A stretch of DNA of 64,000 bases from positions 1 through 64,000 of the forward strand of contig CANLOW010000006.1 in NCBI GenBank assembly GCA_947493035.1, in the 5' to 3' direction. Of this stretch, positions 54,391 to 63,493 are shown one piece after another (the first letter of the stretch is position 1; each line of letters starts with the position of its first letter). This DNA comes from an uncultured Aquimarina sp. GTDB taxonomy: Bacteria; Bacteroidota; Bacteroidia; Flavobacteriales; Flavobacteriaceae. A program made the position numbers and the translations under genes. Under the pieces are notes generated by a model. That model worked only from the letters and a program-made list of their open reading frames with translations, was not told the origin of the DNA and ran no database searches.

Positions 54391-55110
54391 ATGAGTGAAT
54401 TAAAAGGGAAGAAAGCAATTATCACAGGAGGTACCCGTGGATTAGGGAAAGCAACAGCATTAGCATTTGCTAAAGAAGGGATTGATGTTGCCATTACTGG
54501 GAGAAATGAAGAAAAGCTAAAAGCAGTAGTTTTAGAACTAAAAGATTTAGGGGTAGCGGCTACTTATGCAGTTTTTGATGTTTCTGATTATGGGGCAGTA
54601 CAGCATGGGGTCAATCAGATTATTGCAGATTTCGGAACATTAGATATCTTGGTTAATAATGCAGGTATAGCGGCAATGGGTTCTGTAGTGGATATGCCTG
54701 TAGATCAATGGGAAGATATTATAAAAGTTAATTTACTGGGAAGCTATTATGTGACAAAAGAGGTGCTACCAATTTTAGTAGCTAAAAATGAAGGAGATAT
54801 TTTTAATGTATCATCTACAGCAGGTTTAGCAGGTAATGCAACTATTTCAGCATATTCGGCATCAAAGTTTGGGGTTTTAGGGTTTTCAGATTCTTTGATG
54901 AAAGAAGTGCGTAAAAATAATATTCGTGTTTGTGCCCTTACGCCTAGTACTATAGCTTCGGATATGACGACAAAAGATTTAGCGATTACCGATGGTAACC
55001 CAGATAAAGTGTTGCAGCCCGAAGATTTTGCAGCCTTAATAGTTTCTAATTTGAAATTACCAAGAAGAGCTATGGTTACTCGAGCTGCATTATGGTCTAC
55101 TAACCCTTAG
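54391..55110 (+). CDS. 3-ketoacyl-(ACP) reductase-like short-chain dehydrogenase
   Basis: The 239-residue classical SDR has TGGTRGLGKATALAFA as cofactor site, the NNAG motif and the catalytic Ser in FNVSSTAGLAGNATISAYS with YSASK. The C-terminal part is standard. It could act as a FabG-like reductase or on another small ketone; the substrate cannot be told from sequence. It lies just past the arginine terminator and 11 nt before the MGMT gene, with which it is probably co-transcribed. Confidence 0.92.
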   Translation: MSELKGKKAIITGGTRGLGKATALAFAKEGIDVAITGRNEEKLKAVVLELKDLGVAATYAVFDVSDYGAVQHGVNQIIADFGTLDILVNNAGIAAMGSVVDMPVDQWEDIIKVNLLGSYYVTKEVLPILVAKNEGDIFNVSSTAGLAGNATISAYSASKFGVLGFSDSLMKEVRKNNIRVCALTPSTIASDMTTKDLAITDGNPDKVLQPEDFAALIVSNLKLPRRAMVTRAALWSTNP

Positions 55111-55121
55111 TTGTTAAGAGT

Positions 55122-55652
55122 ATGCATATTGAAGTTTCAGAATATAAGTCGCCACATGGTGAGCTGCTTTTAGGTGCTTTTCAGGATAAGCTATGTCTGT
55201 GTGATTGGAAGTATCGAAAGCAAAGAAATACAGTAGATCAAAGGCTTCTAAAAAAATTGAAGGCTTCATTTGTAGAAGAAAAAGATTCTGATGTTATTAG
55301 TAATACTAAAAAACAATTGGAAGAATATTTTAATGAAGATCGAAGAAATTTTGATATTCCATTACTATTGGTAGGTACAGATTTTCAAAAGACAGTTTGG
55401 GAAGCATTACAGAAGATTCCTTATGGAAAGACTTCTTCATATCAAGAACTTTCTGAAAAATTAAAGAATCCATTGGCTATACGTGCTATAGCTTCTGCAA
55501 ATGGAGCTAATGCTATTAGTATAATGATACCCTGTCATCGAGTAATTGGTAGTGATGGAAGTTTAACGGGTTATGCAGGTGGATTAATAGCAAAAGAAAA
55601 ATTACTTCAGTTGGAAGGGGCTTTTAATAGTGATCAATTAAAATTATTTTAG
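55122..55652 (+). CDS. Methylated-DNA-protein-cysteine methyltransferase
   Basis: This suicide repair enzyme removes methyl groups from O6-methylguanine. The 176-residue protein has the acceptor Cys138 in MIPCHRVIGSDGSLTGYAGG. The helix-turn-helix segment before it reads FQKTVWEALQKIPYGKTSSY. The N-terminal Ada-like domain is present. It follows the SDR gene closely. Confidence 0.95.
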   Translation: MHIEVSEYKSPHGELLLGAFQDKLCLCDWKYRKQRNTVDQRLLKKLKASFVEEKDSDVISNTKKQLEEYFNEDRRNFDIPLLLVGTDFQKTVWEALQKIPYGKTSSYQELSEKLKNPLAIRAIASANGANAISIMIPCHRVIGSDGSLTGYAGGLIAKEKLLQLEGAFNSDQLKLF

Positions 55653-55707
55653 AATCACTTTGATTAGTAATAAAATAAGTCTTAATAGCTAGATGAATTT
55701 AAAAAAC

Positions 55708-55738
55708 CGAAGAATCTATATGTTATTTAGATTCTTCG
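55708..55738. terminator. Bidirectional hairpin terminator
   Basis: The 10-bp perfect arms cgaagaatct and agattcttcg sit between the MGMT gene and the convergent PD40 protein gene. The right arm overlaps the last codons of the latter. T-rich and A-rich flanks serve both directions. Confidence 0.8.
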
Positions 55739-56910
55739 ATTTTTAGATTTATAATGCTTGAGGTAATGTTTGAAAAACGATCTGTAGCTGTCAATATAAG
55801 TTTGAAAGTACCAGATTCTTTAGGAGTCCCTTTTAAGATCATCTTTTTAGTATTAAAAGTCAACCATTCTAATTCAGGATTTTCAAATGTAATTTGCAGT
55901 CCATGGTCATCGATATCTTTAAAATAATCTTTAGGTATATGAAATCTAAACTTTCTATTTACTTCAGTATTAATTTCAGGTATTTTATGGTAAACAAAGG
56001 GCTTAAATAATCGAGAAGTATTAACCCAATAAATGTCAGATTCTTGTAATCCATTTTCATTCATCTCTAACCTTGTAAAGAATAAGAACTGGTTATCATA
56101 ACTAACAAAGGGCCTTCTGTCCCAGTATTTAGAATTAATAGTGGAATCAATAATTTTTGGAGTTGTCCAAGTGTCTTCAATATCTCGATAGCTGATATAT
56201 AAATCCATCCAAGTCTTTTGATCCGTATATCTGCAAAAAATGATATAATCTTCTTTTGGGGATATAAAAACACTTTCTTCATCATTCGGAGAAGCAAATT
56301 CAGTTATAGGTTGCGCTTTTGAATAGGTACCGTTTTCGAGTTTCGAATAGAATAGATCGGCGGTATAACAATTTTCCTTTCCTTCACAATTTCTATTCGA
56401 AGAAAAATAAATAGTGTTGTTTTCTGTCATACAGGCACTAGCCTCTCTGCTTAATGAACTGATAGGGTTTTCAATACGTTCAGGTAATGCCCAATGATGA
56501 TGTTCTTTTTTTATTTTCCAAATATCTGTAGTGCCATCATTAGAACCCTTTTTGTTTTTGGCAAAAAGTATGCTATTGTTATTTGGGGTCAAATAAGGTA
56601 AATAAGTGCATTCATTTTCTAGTGGCTTGAAAGCCTTTGGAGAACCCCATTGTTGATTTTCGACTGTAGTATATAAAATGTGCCCACAAGAACCATCTTC
56701 TTTTAAAACCCCAAAAACCATTTCTTCAATATTGGAAGAGAACGAAATTCCATGTTCTAACCTGCCTTTTTTAGAAACCATTTCAGGAGCAAAAACCTTA
56801 GGGGTGTTTTCTGGGTTAGGTTGACCAAAATAAGGTGTTGTGTTACTTTGAGCATTTAAAAAAGTAGGGAGTTGAAAAGCGAGAATCGCTATTATTTTTT
56901 TTAAATTCAT
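55723..56910 (-). CDS. Secreted PD40 beta-propeller protein with cadherin-like C-terminus
   Basis: The 395-residue protein has a signal peptide (IIAILAFQLPTFLNAQ). Repeats of the TolB/PD40 type follow: YLPYLTPNNNSILFAKNKKG, NTIYFSSNRNCEGKENC, then EESVFISPKEDYIIFCRYTD, a propeller of about six blades. The last 80 residues resemble a dystroglycan-type cadherin-like Ig domain (GTFKLILTATDRFSN). It is probably periplasmic or outer-surface and may bind carbohydrate or protein. It lies 3 nt after the agarase-like gene and is probably co-transcribed with it. Confidence 0.82.
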   Translation of the reverse strand: MNLKKIIAILAFQLPTFLNAQSNTTPYFGQPNPENTPKVFAPEMVSKKGRLEHGISFSSNIEEMVFGVLKEDGSCGHILYTTVENQQWGSPKAFKPLENECTYLPYLTPNNNSILFAKNKKGSNDGTTDIWKIKKEHHHWALPERIENPISSLSREASACMTENNTIYFSSNRNCEGKENCYTADLFYSKLENGTYSKAQPITEFASPNDEESVFISPKEDYIIFCRYTDQKTWMDLYISYRDIEDTWTTPKIIDSTINSKYWDRRPFVSYDNQFLFFTRLEMNENGLQESDIYWVNTSRLFKPFVYHKIPEINTEVNRKFRFHIPKDYFKDIDDHGLQITFENPELEWLTFNTKKMILKGTPKESGTFKLILTATDRFSNITSSIINLKIEESK

Positions 56911-56913
56911 AAA

Positions 56914-59007
56914 TTACTTTTTAAAAAGCTTATTGAAACGATATTCATACAAGTTAGTGTTGGTCTCCTTTATTTTGTTTGTTAATGGGTAAAAAGGACG
57001 ATCGCAAACATCTACCAATCCAACATTGTAATTTTCTCCATCACCACGACCAGTGATAGGTTGATCAATATACTGAAACCAATGTGCTCCAACGACCAAA
57101 GGGTTACCAAGACCACTTCTTATATAATCTTGATATTTTTGTCCTCGATCAGCTTGGCTTGTGGCCCCACGGACACCGACATGTAAGCCTCCTTGATCTA
57201 AACTTCCATAGTGAAACTCGCCGATCATAATTGGTTTGTCAATGCCTTTAGGTAGTGTTACATGATGGATACTATATTCATATTTATTGAAACTAATGAT
57301 ATCCATATATTTTGAAGCAGCGGTCATCACGTATTTATTATTCCCCCAAGCAAAGCGACACCCTAGATAATTATTATTTGGTGCTACTGCTTTTAATTCT
57401 TCATTAATGGTTTTAAAATAGGTGTCTGCTAGTTTAGCATAAAAGGCTAATGCATCTGGATGAGAATTACTGATTTTAGGGTTCTTATTTTGGAGTAAAT
57501 CATTCCAGCTTTTATAATTTGAATCCCAAGATTTATTTAACGCATCTACAGAATTATATTTAGACTTTAAGTCATTTATAAATTCAATTTTCGCAGGTTG
57601 AGTAGCCTCACTTTTAAGAGCACCAATGGCTAAAGAACCTGAATTTCCCCATGATAATTCATTGTCAACAAAGAAACCAATACACCAAGGGTCATTAGCT
57701 CCAAGTTTTTGTTTTTGGACAGAATTTCTGACGGCAAGTCTAAAATTAGCATCGAAAACATCGTGGAAAGGTCCCCAGTAGCCATCAGATCCTTCAATTT
57801 TAGGTGTATTTCTAATCCAGACAGAACCTGTATAAGGAAGCTTCTTTTTTTCAATTAGCCCTTGGTCGGAAACAAATCCTATAGTGTTAATTCCCCAATG
57901 TTTAAAACGATCTATTGTGGTGTTTCTAAAATCATCCAACCAATTTTCACCGTATTTGAAACTTAAATTTTGAGAAAAGAAACTAAAAGATGTATATGGG
58001 ATTTTGTCTTTATAAAAACCATGAGTTGACCAATTTTGAGTAGAATAAAAAGGAGAATTTTTTTGAGGCAATTTCTCGAAATAATGTTCTCTGTGGCTAG
58101 TACCTGTTCGATATGAATTATTATTTACACAATTCACTCCGCTAGTCCAAAACAATCGTCCTTCGGGGTCTACCATCCACCATTGACCATCTATTTTTTC
58201 TGTTCTAAAAAAGCCAGTTGCTTTTAATTGAGGACCGTTTTTCCATCCCCCATATTTATTTCTATCAGTTAAGGGGTTGTTTGCTAATTCTATGGTTTCT
58301 TGTTTTGCTTGATTCTTTAAATCTGCTTTTGAATGTACTTTTTCTTTCCAATTTCGGTGCTTGTATTGTCCGAATTCATCCACAAAAGGGAAAAATTCAT
58401 TTTCATCGAATTCTCTGACTTCTAATTTTCTTTCAGCTCTTATATTGTCTACTAAAAAAGTAGTTTGTTCCTTTCCATATCTAAGGCCAAATGTCAGTAA
58501 GTCTATTTTAGATTGATCTGTTTTCTTTTTTCCGGGAACACCTCGCATCGCAACGATATTTGGTTGAGGGTCAAAAATAAAAGGAAACCAAGTCAATTCA
58601 ACAGTTAAAGTTTTAGTCTCGTTAGGTTTTAGGTCAATATAATTTGATAAATACCAGCTTGTCAAAAGGTCAGGGTCATCACCTACAAAAAGCTCTACTT
58701 GAATCTCATTTTGTGAAGTATTGGTTATGTCAGCTTTTACTAAATTCCATTCCTCTAGATTCCAATCATTGTTATTTTTCCTTTTTATTTTTACTCCATT
58801 TTCTTTGTTAGAGTACCCCATGGTTACTTCTAAAAAGTGGTTTTCATCTTCTTCCTTTATTTCAAAAGTTCCATTAGTTCCTTTAGTGATTTGTGATTCA
58901 ATATTTAGAGTCTCAAAATCAAATAAAGTTAAAGTGTCATAGTCTTGAGAAAAAAGATTCAAGGAATAAAGGAAAGAAATTAGTAGTGAAGTTTTATGCA
59001 GTTTCAT
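56914..59007 (-). CDS. GH50-type beta-agarase-like glycoside hydrolase
   Basis: The 697-residue secreted protein has a signal peptide (TSLLISFLYSLNLFSQ). An N-terminal beta-sandwich carbohydrate-binding-like domain of about 190 residues precedes the TIM barrel. The acid/base Glu is in FFVDNELSWGNSG and the nucleophile Glu in KPIMIGEFHYGSLDQGGLHV. GAHWFQYIDQPITGRGDGEN is a family-style end. These motifs match my memory of GH50 exo-agarases of marine bacteria. It would cleave agarose or a related galactan outside the cell. It sits with the PD40 and LVIVD protein genes inside a non-arginine block. Confidence 0.8.
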   Translation of the reverse strand: MKLHKTSLLISFLYSLNLFSQDYDTLTLFDFETLNIESQITKGTNGTFEIKEEDENHFLEVTMGYSNKENGVKIKRKNNNDWNLEEWNLVKADITNTSQNEIQVELFVGDDPDLLTSWYLSNYIDLKPNETKTLTVELTWFPFIFDPQPNIVAMRGVPGKKKTDQSKIDLLTFGLRYGKEQTTFLVDNIRAERKLEVREFDENEFFPFVDEFGQYKHRNWKEKVHSKADLKNQAKQETIELANNPLTDRNKYGGWKNGPQLKATGFFRTEKIDGQWWMVDPEGRLFWTSGVNCVNNNSYRTGTSHREHYFEKLPQKNSPFYSTQNWSTHGFYKDKIPYTSFSFFSQNLSFKYGENWLDDFRNTTIDRFKHWGINTIGFVSDQGLIEKKKLPYTGSVWIRNTPKIEGSDGYWGPFHDVFDANFRLAVRNSVQKQKLGANDPWCIGFFVDNELSWGNSGSLAIGALKSEATQPAKIEFINDLKSKYNSVDALNKSWDSNYKSWNDLLQNKNPKISNSHPDALAFYAKLADTYFKTINEELKAVAPNNNYLGCRFAWGNNKYVMTAASKYMDIISFNKYEYSIHHVTLPKGIDKPIMIGEFHYGSLDQGGLHVGVRGATSQADRGQKYQDYIRSGLGNPLVVGAHWFQYIDQPITGRGDGENYNVGLVDVCDRPFYPLTNKIKETNTNLYEYRFNKLFKK

Positions 59008-59063
59008 AATATGATTTTAATAATCGATACAAACTACCAAAATTATTATTCTCAAAACAAAAA

Positions 59064-59091
59064 GTGTCCAGTATTTTGACATACTGAACAC
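59064..59091 (-). terminator. Terminator of the LVIVD lipoprotein gene
   Basis: On the minus strand the stem gtgttcagtat/atactggacac (one mismatch) is followed by TTTTTGTTTTG. It lies 25 nt after the stop at 59117. Confidence 0.85.
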
Positions 59092-59116
59092 CTTCAAACA
59101 ACAACTAAACTAAGGG

Positions 59117-60406
59117 TTATTCGAACAAAAGTTCAGATAACTCTTCAAGTTTCACGCCTTTTTCTCCGTCTAATGAAAGCGAGAATTGATTAATTTGTTG
59201 ATCTCCAATAGCGATCATTTGATCTCCTCGTATAATAACATCAAAAGCAGCTCGATTAAAAGAGTTCACTAAAGAAGAATTTGTAGGATCACTAACATCA
59301 AATATTTTTATTTCATCATCACATACAATAAGATAATCGTGGTATAGTCCAATTCCTTTAGGAGCTGTTAGTCCGCGCTCACTTACAAAAATAGGGTTCG
59401 TAATATCTTTAATATCATATATTTCTAGTAAGTTTACATTGTTACCGCAAAAACGATTAGAGTGTAGTGTAACAAAAGCATAATTATCATTAGCGATAAC
59501 AGGGTCACAAGCAGTTAAATGATTTACTTCAGCCAATTGATTTGGAAATTCAGGATTCTCCAATCCATAAATGAACATTCCAAACTGAGAGCCTATATAT
59601 AAGTAATCCTTAAAGCCATAAATGGTTTCAATAGCCCATCCAATAGCTATATCGTTAACTTTTACAGGGTTTGATGTGTTTTTGATATCAAAAACATTTA
59701 GTCCTTCTTCATCTACAGTATATAAGTATTCTCCTTTAAGAGCAAAACGGGCTAAGGAGCCTCCTTGTCCATCATTTGAGCTGTCACTATTCTCAAGAGC
59801 AATAGGAGTGTCTATTAGGCATTCAGGACATCTTTCCCAAATGGTTTCGGGTATTGGTCTTTGTTTACGTTCCCAGTCGACAATAACTTCATCATCTAAT
59901 AATTCTTCATAATAATAAGATCCGTTAGGGCCAAAACGATTTATAGGGAATGTATTCTGAATTCGTTTCGTAGTAACAAAACTAATATTATCAATATCAA
60001 CAGTAATACTAACCAGATCTACAGATTGATTTAGATATAGTGTAGTGCCTCTAATGGCCATATCACTGCTTCCTGGAGCATTAAGAAATCCTACTTTTTG
60101 AGGATTAGAAGCATCACTATTATTGTATATATGAAACCCTTTGTTGACATCATTTATAAAAAGAAGTTGGTCTTTTACATAAATTTTTCCAGATTCTATC
60201 ATTTCTTTAGGAGCCTCGAGTGTAATAGAGTTGTTGAATACTTCTCGCTTTATAATTACAGGTTCATAGTACCATTCGTTGCCTTCTAATAAAGTTTCTT
60301 CCTCAATAGGATCGGGCTTAGGTGTTACTTCAGGATCGTTACTTTCACAGCTACTACAAAAAGCGAATACTAGTATTAATAAATAAAGGAGTTTTGATGT
60401 TTTCAT
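59117..60406 (-). CDS. LVIVD-repeat lipoprotein
   Basis: The 429-residue protein has a lipobox (VFAFCSSC) and a proline-rich spacer (TPKPDPIEEE). LVIVD repeats follow, such as GEYLYTVDEEGLNVFDIKN, FKDYLYIGSQFGMFIYGLE and YHDYLIVCDDEIKIFDVSD, forming a beta-propeller. CPECL and several Cys may add a disulfide. It would be an outer-surface lipoprotein of unknown ligand. It is upstream of the agarase-like gene on the same strand but a terminator lies between, so it may be transcribed alone. Confidence 0.85.
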   Translation of the reverse strand: MKTSKLLYLLILVFAFCSSCESNDPEVTPKPDPIEEETLLEGNEWYYEPVIIKREVFNNSITLEAPKEMIESGKIYVKDQLLFINDVNKGFHIYNNSDASNPQKVGFLNAPGSSDMAIRGTTLYLNQSVDLVSITVDIDNISFVTTKRIQNTFPINRFGPNGSYYYEELLDDEVIVDWERKQRPIPETIWERCPECLIDTPIALENSDSSNDGQGGSLARFALKGEYLYTVDEEGLNVFDIKNTSNPVKVNDIAIGWAIETIYGFKDYLYIGSQFGMFIYGLENPEFPNQLAEVNHLTACDPVIANDNYAFVTLHSNRFCGNNVNLLEIYDIKDITNPIFVSERGLTAPKGIGLYHDYLIVCDDEIKIFDVSDPTNSSLVNSFNRAAFDVIIRGDQMIAIGDQQINQFSLSLDGEKGVKLEELSELLFE

Positions 60407-60580
60407 GTTTTAAGAAAATTGATTCAACTATTAGATGTTAAGTTGTTTAAGAGGTTGCGTTTTATTTTAAAATAAAGTGCATTGGGATGCATTTCTTTAG
60501 GAAATAGGAAAGCCTTATTTTTGAGGAAATATATTCTAGGCTTAGCATAATGCTTATGGCCTAAAGCTCAAAGCTATTTT

Positions 60581-61537
60581 ATGAATTACTTCGATATAAA
60601 TGACATTGATAATCTTCAACAATGGATTGAAGAAGCTAAAGAATTGAAAAAAAATCCGTTGAAGCATAAAGCCTTAGGGGAAGATAAAACACTAGTGCTT
60701 TTATTTTTTAACAATAGCCTTCGTACCCGATTAAGCACCCAGAAAGCGGGGCTAAATTTGGGGATGAATGTAATGGTAATGAATTTTGGTCAAGAAGGTT
60801 GGCAATTGGAATATGGAGATGGAGAGGTAATGGATCAAGGGAAGTCCGAGCATGTTATTGAAGCGGCTCAGGTAGTTTCTCAATATGCCGATGTTATTGG
60901 AATTCGTGCTTTTGCAAAATTTGAAAATAAAGAAGAAGACTATCAAGAACAAGTGATGAATGCGTTTATGAAGTACGCTTCAGCTCCGATTTTAAATATG
61001 GAAAGTGCTATTGGTCATCCGCTTCAAGCGTTGACGGATATGATTACAATTTCAGAATATAAAACTACTGCAAAGCCAAAAGTGGTGTTAAGTTGGGCAC
61101 CACACCCTAAGTCATTACCGCAAGCCGTAGCAAATAGTTTTGCTCAGTACGCTAATGCCTCTGATTTTGATTTTGTAATTACACATCCTGAAGGTTATGA
61201 ATTAGCGCCTCAATTTGTGGGAGAAGCGAAGGTGACTCATAATCAGGAGGAGGCTTTTAAGGATGCCGATTTTATTTATGTAAAAAACTGGAGTCCTTAT
61301 GCCGATGAAAATTATGGTCAAGTGATCAATACTGATAAAAACTGGCGTATTTCTGCTGAAAAAATGACGTTGACAAACAATGGGAAATTTATGCATTGTT
61401 TGCCTGTACGTAGAAATGTAATTGTGGATGACGCTGTAATTGATAGTGAAAATTCACTAGTTATCGAGCAAGCGAATAACCGTACCTATGCAGCACAGAT
61501 AGCATTAAAGAAAATTTTAGAGTCTATAGAAAAATAG
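60581..61537 (+). CDS. argF': N-acylornithine carbamoyltransferase
   Basis: The enzyme carbamoylates acylornithine, the Bacteroidota and Xanthomonas variant of ornithine transcarbamylase. The 318-residue protein has the carbamoyl-phosphate site FFNNSLRTRLSTQ in place of the usual STRTR. Other family marks are VIGIRAFAKFENKEEDYQEQ, NMESAIGHPLQALTDM and HCLPVRRNVIVDD. Whether it uses acetyl- or succinylornithine I cannot tell. By manual alignment the discriminating position before EHV is Ser, neither the Glu of the acetyl type nor the Pro of the succinyl type. It starts the second arginine segment. Confidence 0.92.
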   Translation: MNYFDINDIDNLQQWIEEAKELKKNPLKHKALGEDKTLVLLFFNNSLRTRLSTQKAGLNLGMNVMVMNFGQEGWQLEYGDGEVMDQGKSEHVIEAAQVVSQYADVIGIRAFAKFENKEEDYQEQVMNAFMKYASAPILNMESAIGHPLQALTDMITISEYKTTAKPKVVLSWAPHPKSLPQAVANSFAQYANASDFDFVITHPEGYELAPQFVGEAKVTHNQEEAFKDADFIYVKNWSPYADENYGQVINTDKNWRISAEKMTLTNNGKFMHCLPVRRNVIVDDAVIDSENSLVIEQANNRTYAAQIALKKILESIEK

Positions 61538-61570
61538 TATAAGGTTGATAGTTGAGCGTTGTGAGAAATT

Positions 61571-61603
61571 ACAACTGACAACTGGTAACTGACAATCGAC
61601 AAC
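61571..61603 (+). repeat. CAACTGA-type words between argF' and argB
   Basis: The run acaactgacaactggtaac, then gacaatcgacaac, repeats the words seen before proA. Upstream GTTG words (61545-61562) can pair with it. Confidence 0.55.
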
Positions 61604-61609
61604 AAAAAA

Positions 61610-62386
61610 ATGGAACCACTTTTAGTAGCCAAGATAGGCGGAAATATAGTAGACAATGAAGAAGCCTTAGAGCGGTTTCTAAATGATTTTGCAGCAATTG
61701 ATCAAGCAAAAATATTGATTCATGGAGGAGGTAAAATTGCTACTCGAGTTGCTGAAAAATTAGGAGTTAAAACTCAAATGGTAAATGGTAGGCGAATTAC
61801 ATCGAAAGAGAATTTGGATGTAGTAGTACAATTATATTCAGGGTTAATTAATAAAAATATTGTTGCTCAATTACAAAAGTATGATTGTAATGCCCTTGGA
61901 TTTACAGGAGCCGATGCTAATATTATACAAGCAAAAAAACGTCCAGTAAAGGATATTGATTTTGGTTTTGTTGGTGATGTAGTCGGTGTTAATGAAAATC
62001 GTATTCATCAATTTATTGCAAATGGGTTAACGCCGGTTTTTTGTGCAATAACTCATGATGAAAAAGGGCAATTATTCAATACCAATGCCGATACCATTGC
62101 TTCACAAATTGCCATTGCAATGAGTAGTTACTACGATGTGTCTTTATATTATTGTTTTGAATTAAAGGGAGTACTTACCGATATCAATGACAAAGATTCT
62201 GTTATAGAACATATCAATAGTGATAAATACGCAGCACTCAAAGAGCAAGGGATTATTGCTGATGGAATGTTGCCTAAAATGGAAAATTGTTTTGATGCTT
62301 TACAAAAGAATGTAGCTGAGGTACATATTGCAAATTCTGACTTTGTCAATGCCCCAACTACTTTACACACTACATTAACCTTATAG
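61610..62386 (+). CDS. argB: Acetylglutamate kinase
   Basis: ArgB phosphorylates N-acylglutamate. The 258-residue amino-acid kinase has AKIGGNIVDNEEAL, LIHGGGKIATRVAEKLG, then NALGFTGADANIIQAKKR, NTNADTIASQIAIAMSSYY and GMLPKMENCFDALQ. It uses the acylglutamate made by the acyltransferase at the head of the first arginine segment and passes acylglutamyl phosphate to ArgC. Length is normal for the Bacteroidota type. It lies 2 nt before argE. Confidence 0.96.
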   Translation: MEPLLVAKIGGNIVDNEEALERFLNDFAAIDQAKILIHGGGKIATRVAEKLGVKTQMVNGRRITSKENLDVVVQLYSGLINKNIVAQLQKYDCNALGFTGADANIIQAKKRPVKDIDFGFVGDVVGVNENRIHQFIANGLTPVFCAITHDEKGQLFNTNADTIASQIAIAMSSYYDVSLYYCFELKGVLTDINDKDSVIEHINSDKYAALKEQGIIADGMLPKMENCFDALQKNVAEVHIANSDFVNAPTTLHTTLTL

Positions 62387-62387
62387 G

Positions 62388-63455
62388 ATGATAGAAGTCT
62401 TAACAAGTGAAGCTATAGATTTACTAAAACAGCTAATCGTTACTCAGTCTTTTTCGAAAGAAGAAGAAAATACAGCTGCGATTTTAGAAGAATGGTTTCA
62501 TGAAAAAGGAATTCCGTTTCAGCGTGAAGGGAATAACATTTGGGCAAAGAATAAGTATTTCAATAATGCTAAACCAACGGTTTTGCTTAATTCTCATCAT
62601 GATACAGTAAGGCCTAATAAAAATTATACACGAGACCCATTTGCCGCTACTGTGGAAGATGGAAAATTATTTGGTTTAGGTAGTAATGATGCAGGAGGTT
62701 GTTTAGTTTCGTTAATGGCCGCATTTGCTTTTTTTTATGAAAAAGAAGATTTAGCATATAACTTAATTGTTGCACCAACTGCACAAGAAGAGAATTCAGG
62801 TTTAGATGGAGTTAAAAGTATTTTACATCATTTTGAAAATGTAGAGTTTGCTTTAGTAGGAGAACCTACTCTACTAGATCTAGCAATTGCTGAAAAAGGA
62901 TTAATGGTATTGGATATTACTATTAAGGGTACAGCAGGTCATGCTGCTCATCGATATGATGATCAGCCGATATTTAATGCTTTACCAGTATTAAATTGGT
63001 TCAAGGACTTTCAGTTTCCTATAATATCCGAGCAATTGGGTAAAGTAAAGATGACTGTTTCTCAGATTAATGCAGGTACACAACATAATGTAGTTCCGGG
63101 TGAGTTAAAGTTAGTGGTCGATTGTCGTGTAACCGATGCTTATTCCAATAGAGAAGTTTATGATATTATTTGTAAGCATGTTGCCTCAGAAAAAGTGATA
63201 GTAGAAGCAAGGTCATTTAGATTAAATAGCTCTTCTATTTCGTCAGAGCATCCTATTGTAAAGGCAGGAGAATCGATGGGTAAAAAGACCTATGGTTCGC
63301 CAACTCTTTCTGATCAAGCAAATATGAGTTTCCCTTCTTTAAAAATGGGGCCGGGAGATAGTACGCGTTCTCATTCTGCAGATGAATTTATTTTTATTGC
63401 TGAAATTGAAGAAGGAATTAAAACCTATATAGAACTTTTAAATAAAATTTTATAA
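62388..63455 (+). CDS. argE: Acylornithine/acylcitrulline deacylase, M20 family
   Basis: The 355-residue zinc peptidase-like enzyme removes the acyl group, here probably from acylcitrulline, before ArgG. Metal ligands are in LLNSHHDTVRPN, GLGSNDAGGCL, AQEENSGLDG (catalytic Glu), LVGEPTLLD and the C-terminal SHSADEFIF. It is the last arginine gene in view; argH is not in the window. It follows argB by 1 nt, so the two are coupled. Confidence 0.94.
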   Translation: MIEVLTSEAIDLLKQLIVTQSFSKEEENTAAILEEWFHEKGIPFQREGNNIWAKNKYFNNAKPTVLLNSHHDTVRPNKNYTRDPFAATVEDGKLFGLGSNDAGGCLVSLMAAFAFFYEKEDLAYNLIVAPTAQEENSGLDGVKSILHHFENVEFALVGEPTLLDLAIAEKGLMVLDITIKGTAGHAAHRYDDQPIFNALPVLNWFKDFQFPIISEQLGKVKMTVSQINAGTQHNVVPGELKLVVDCRVTDAYSNREVYDIICKHVASEKVIVEARSFRLNSSSISSEHPIVKAGESMGKKTYGSPTLSDQANMSFPSLKMGPGDSTRSHSADEFIFIAEIEEGIKTYIELLNKIL

Positions 63456-63493
63456 TTGCTAAAGGATAATGCCTAAAGCATATAGTATCAGAT

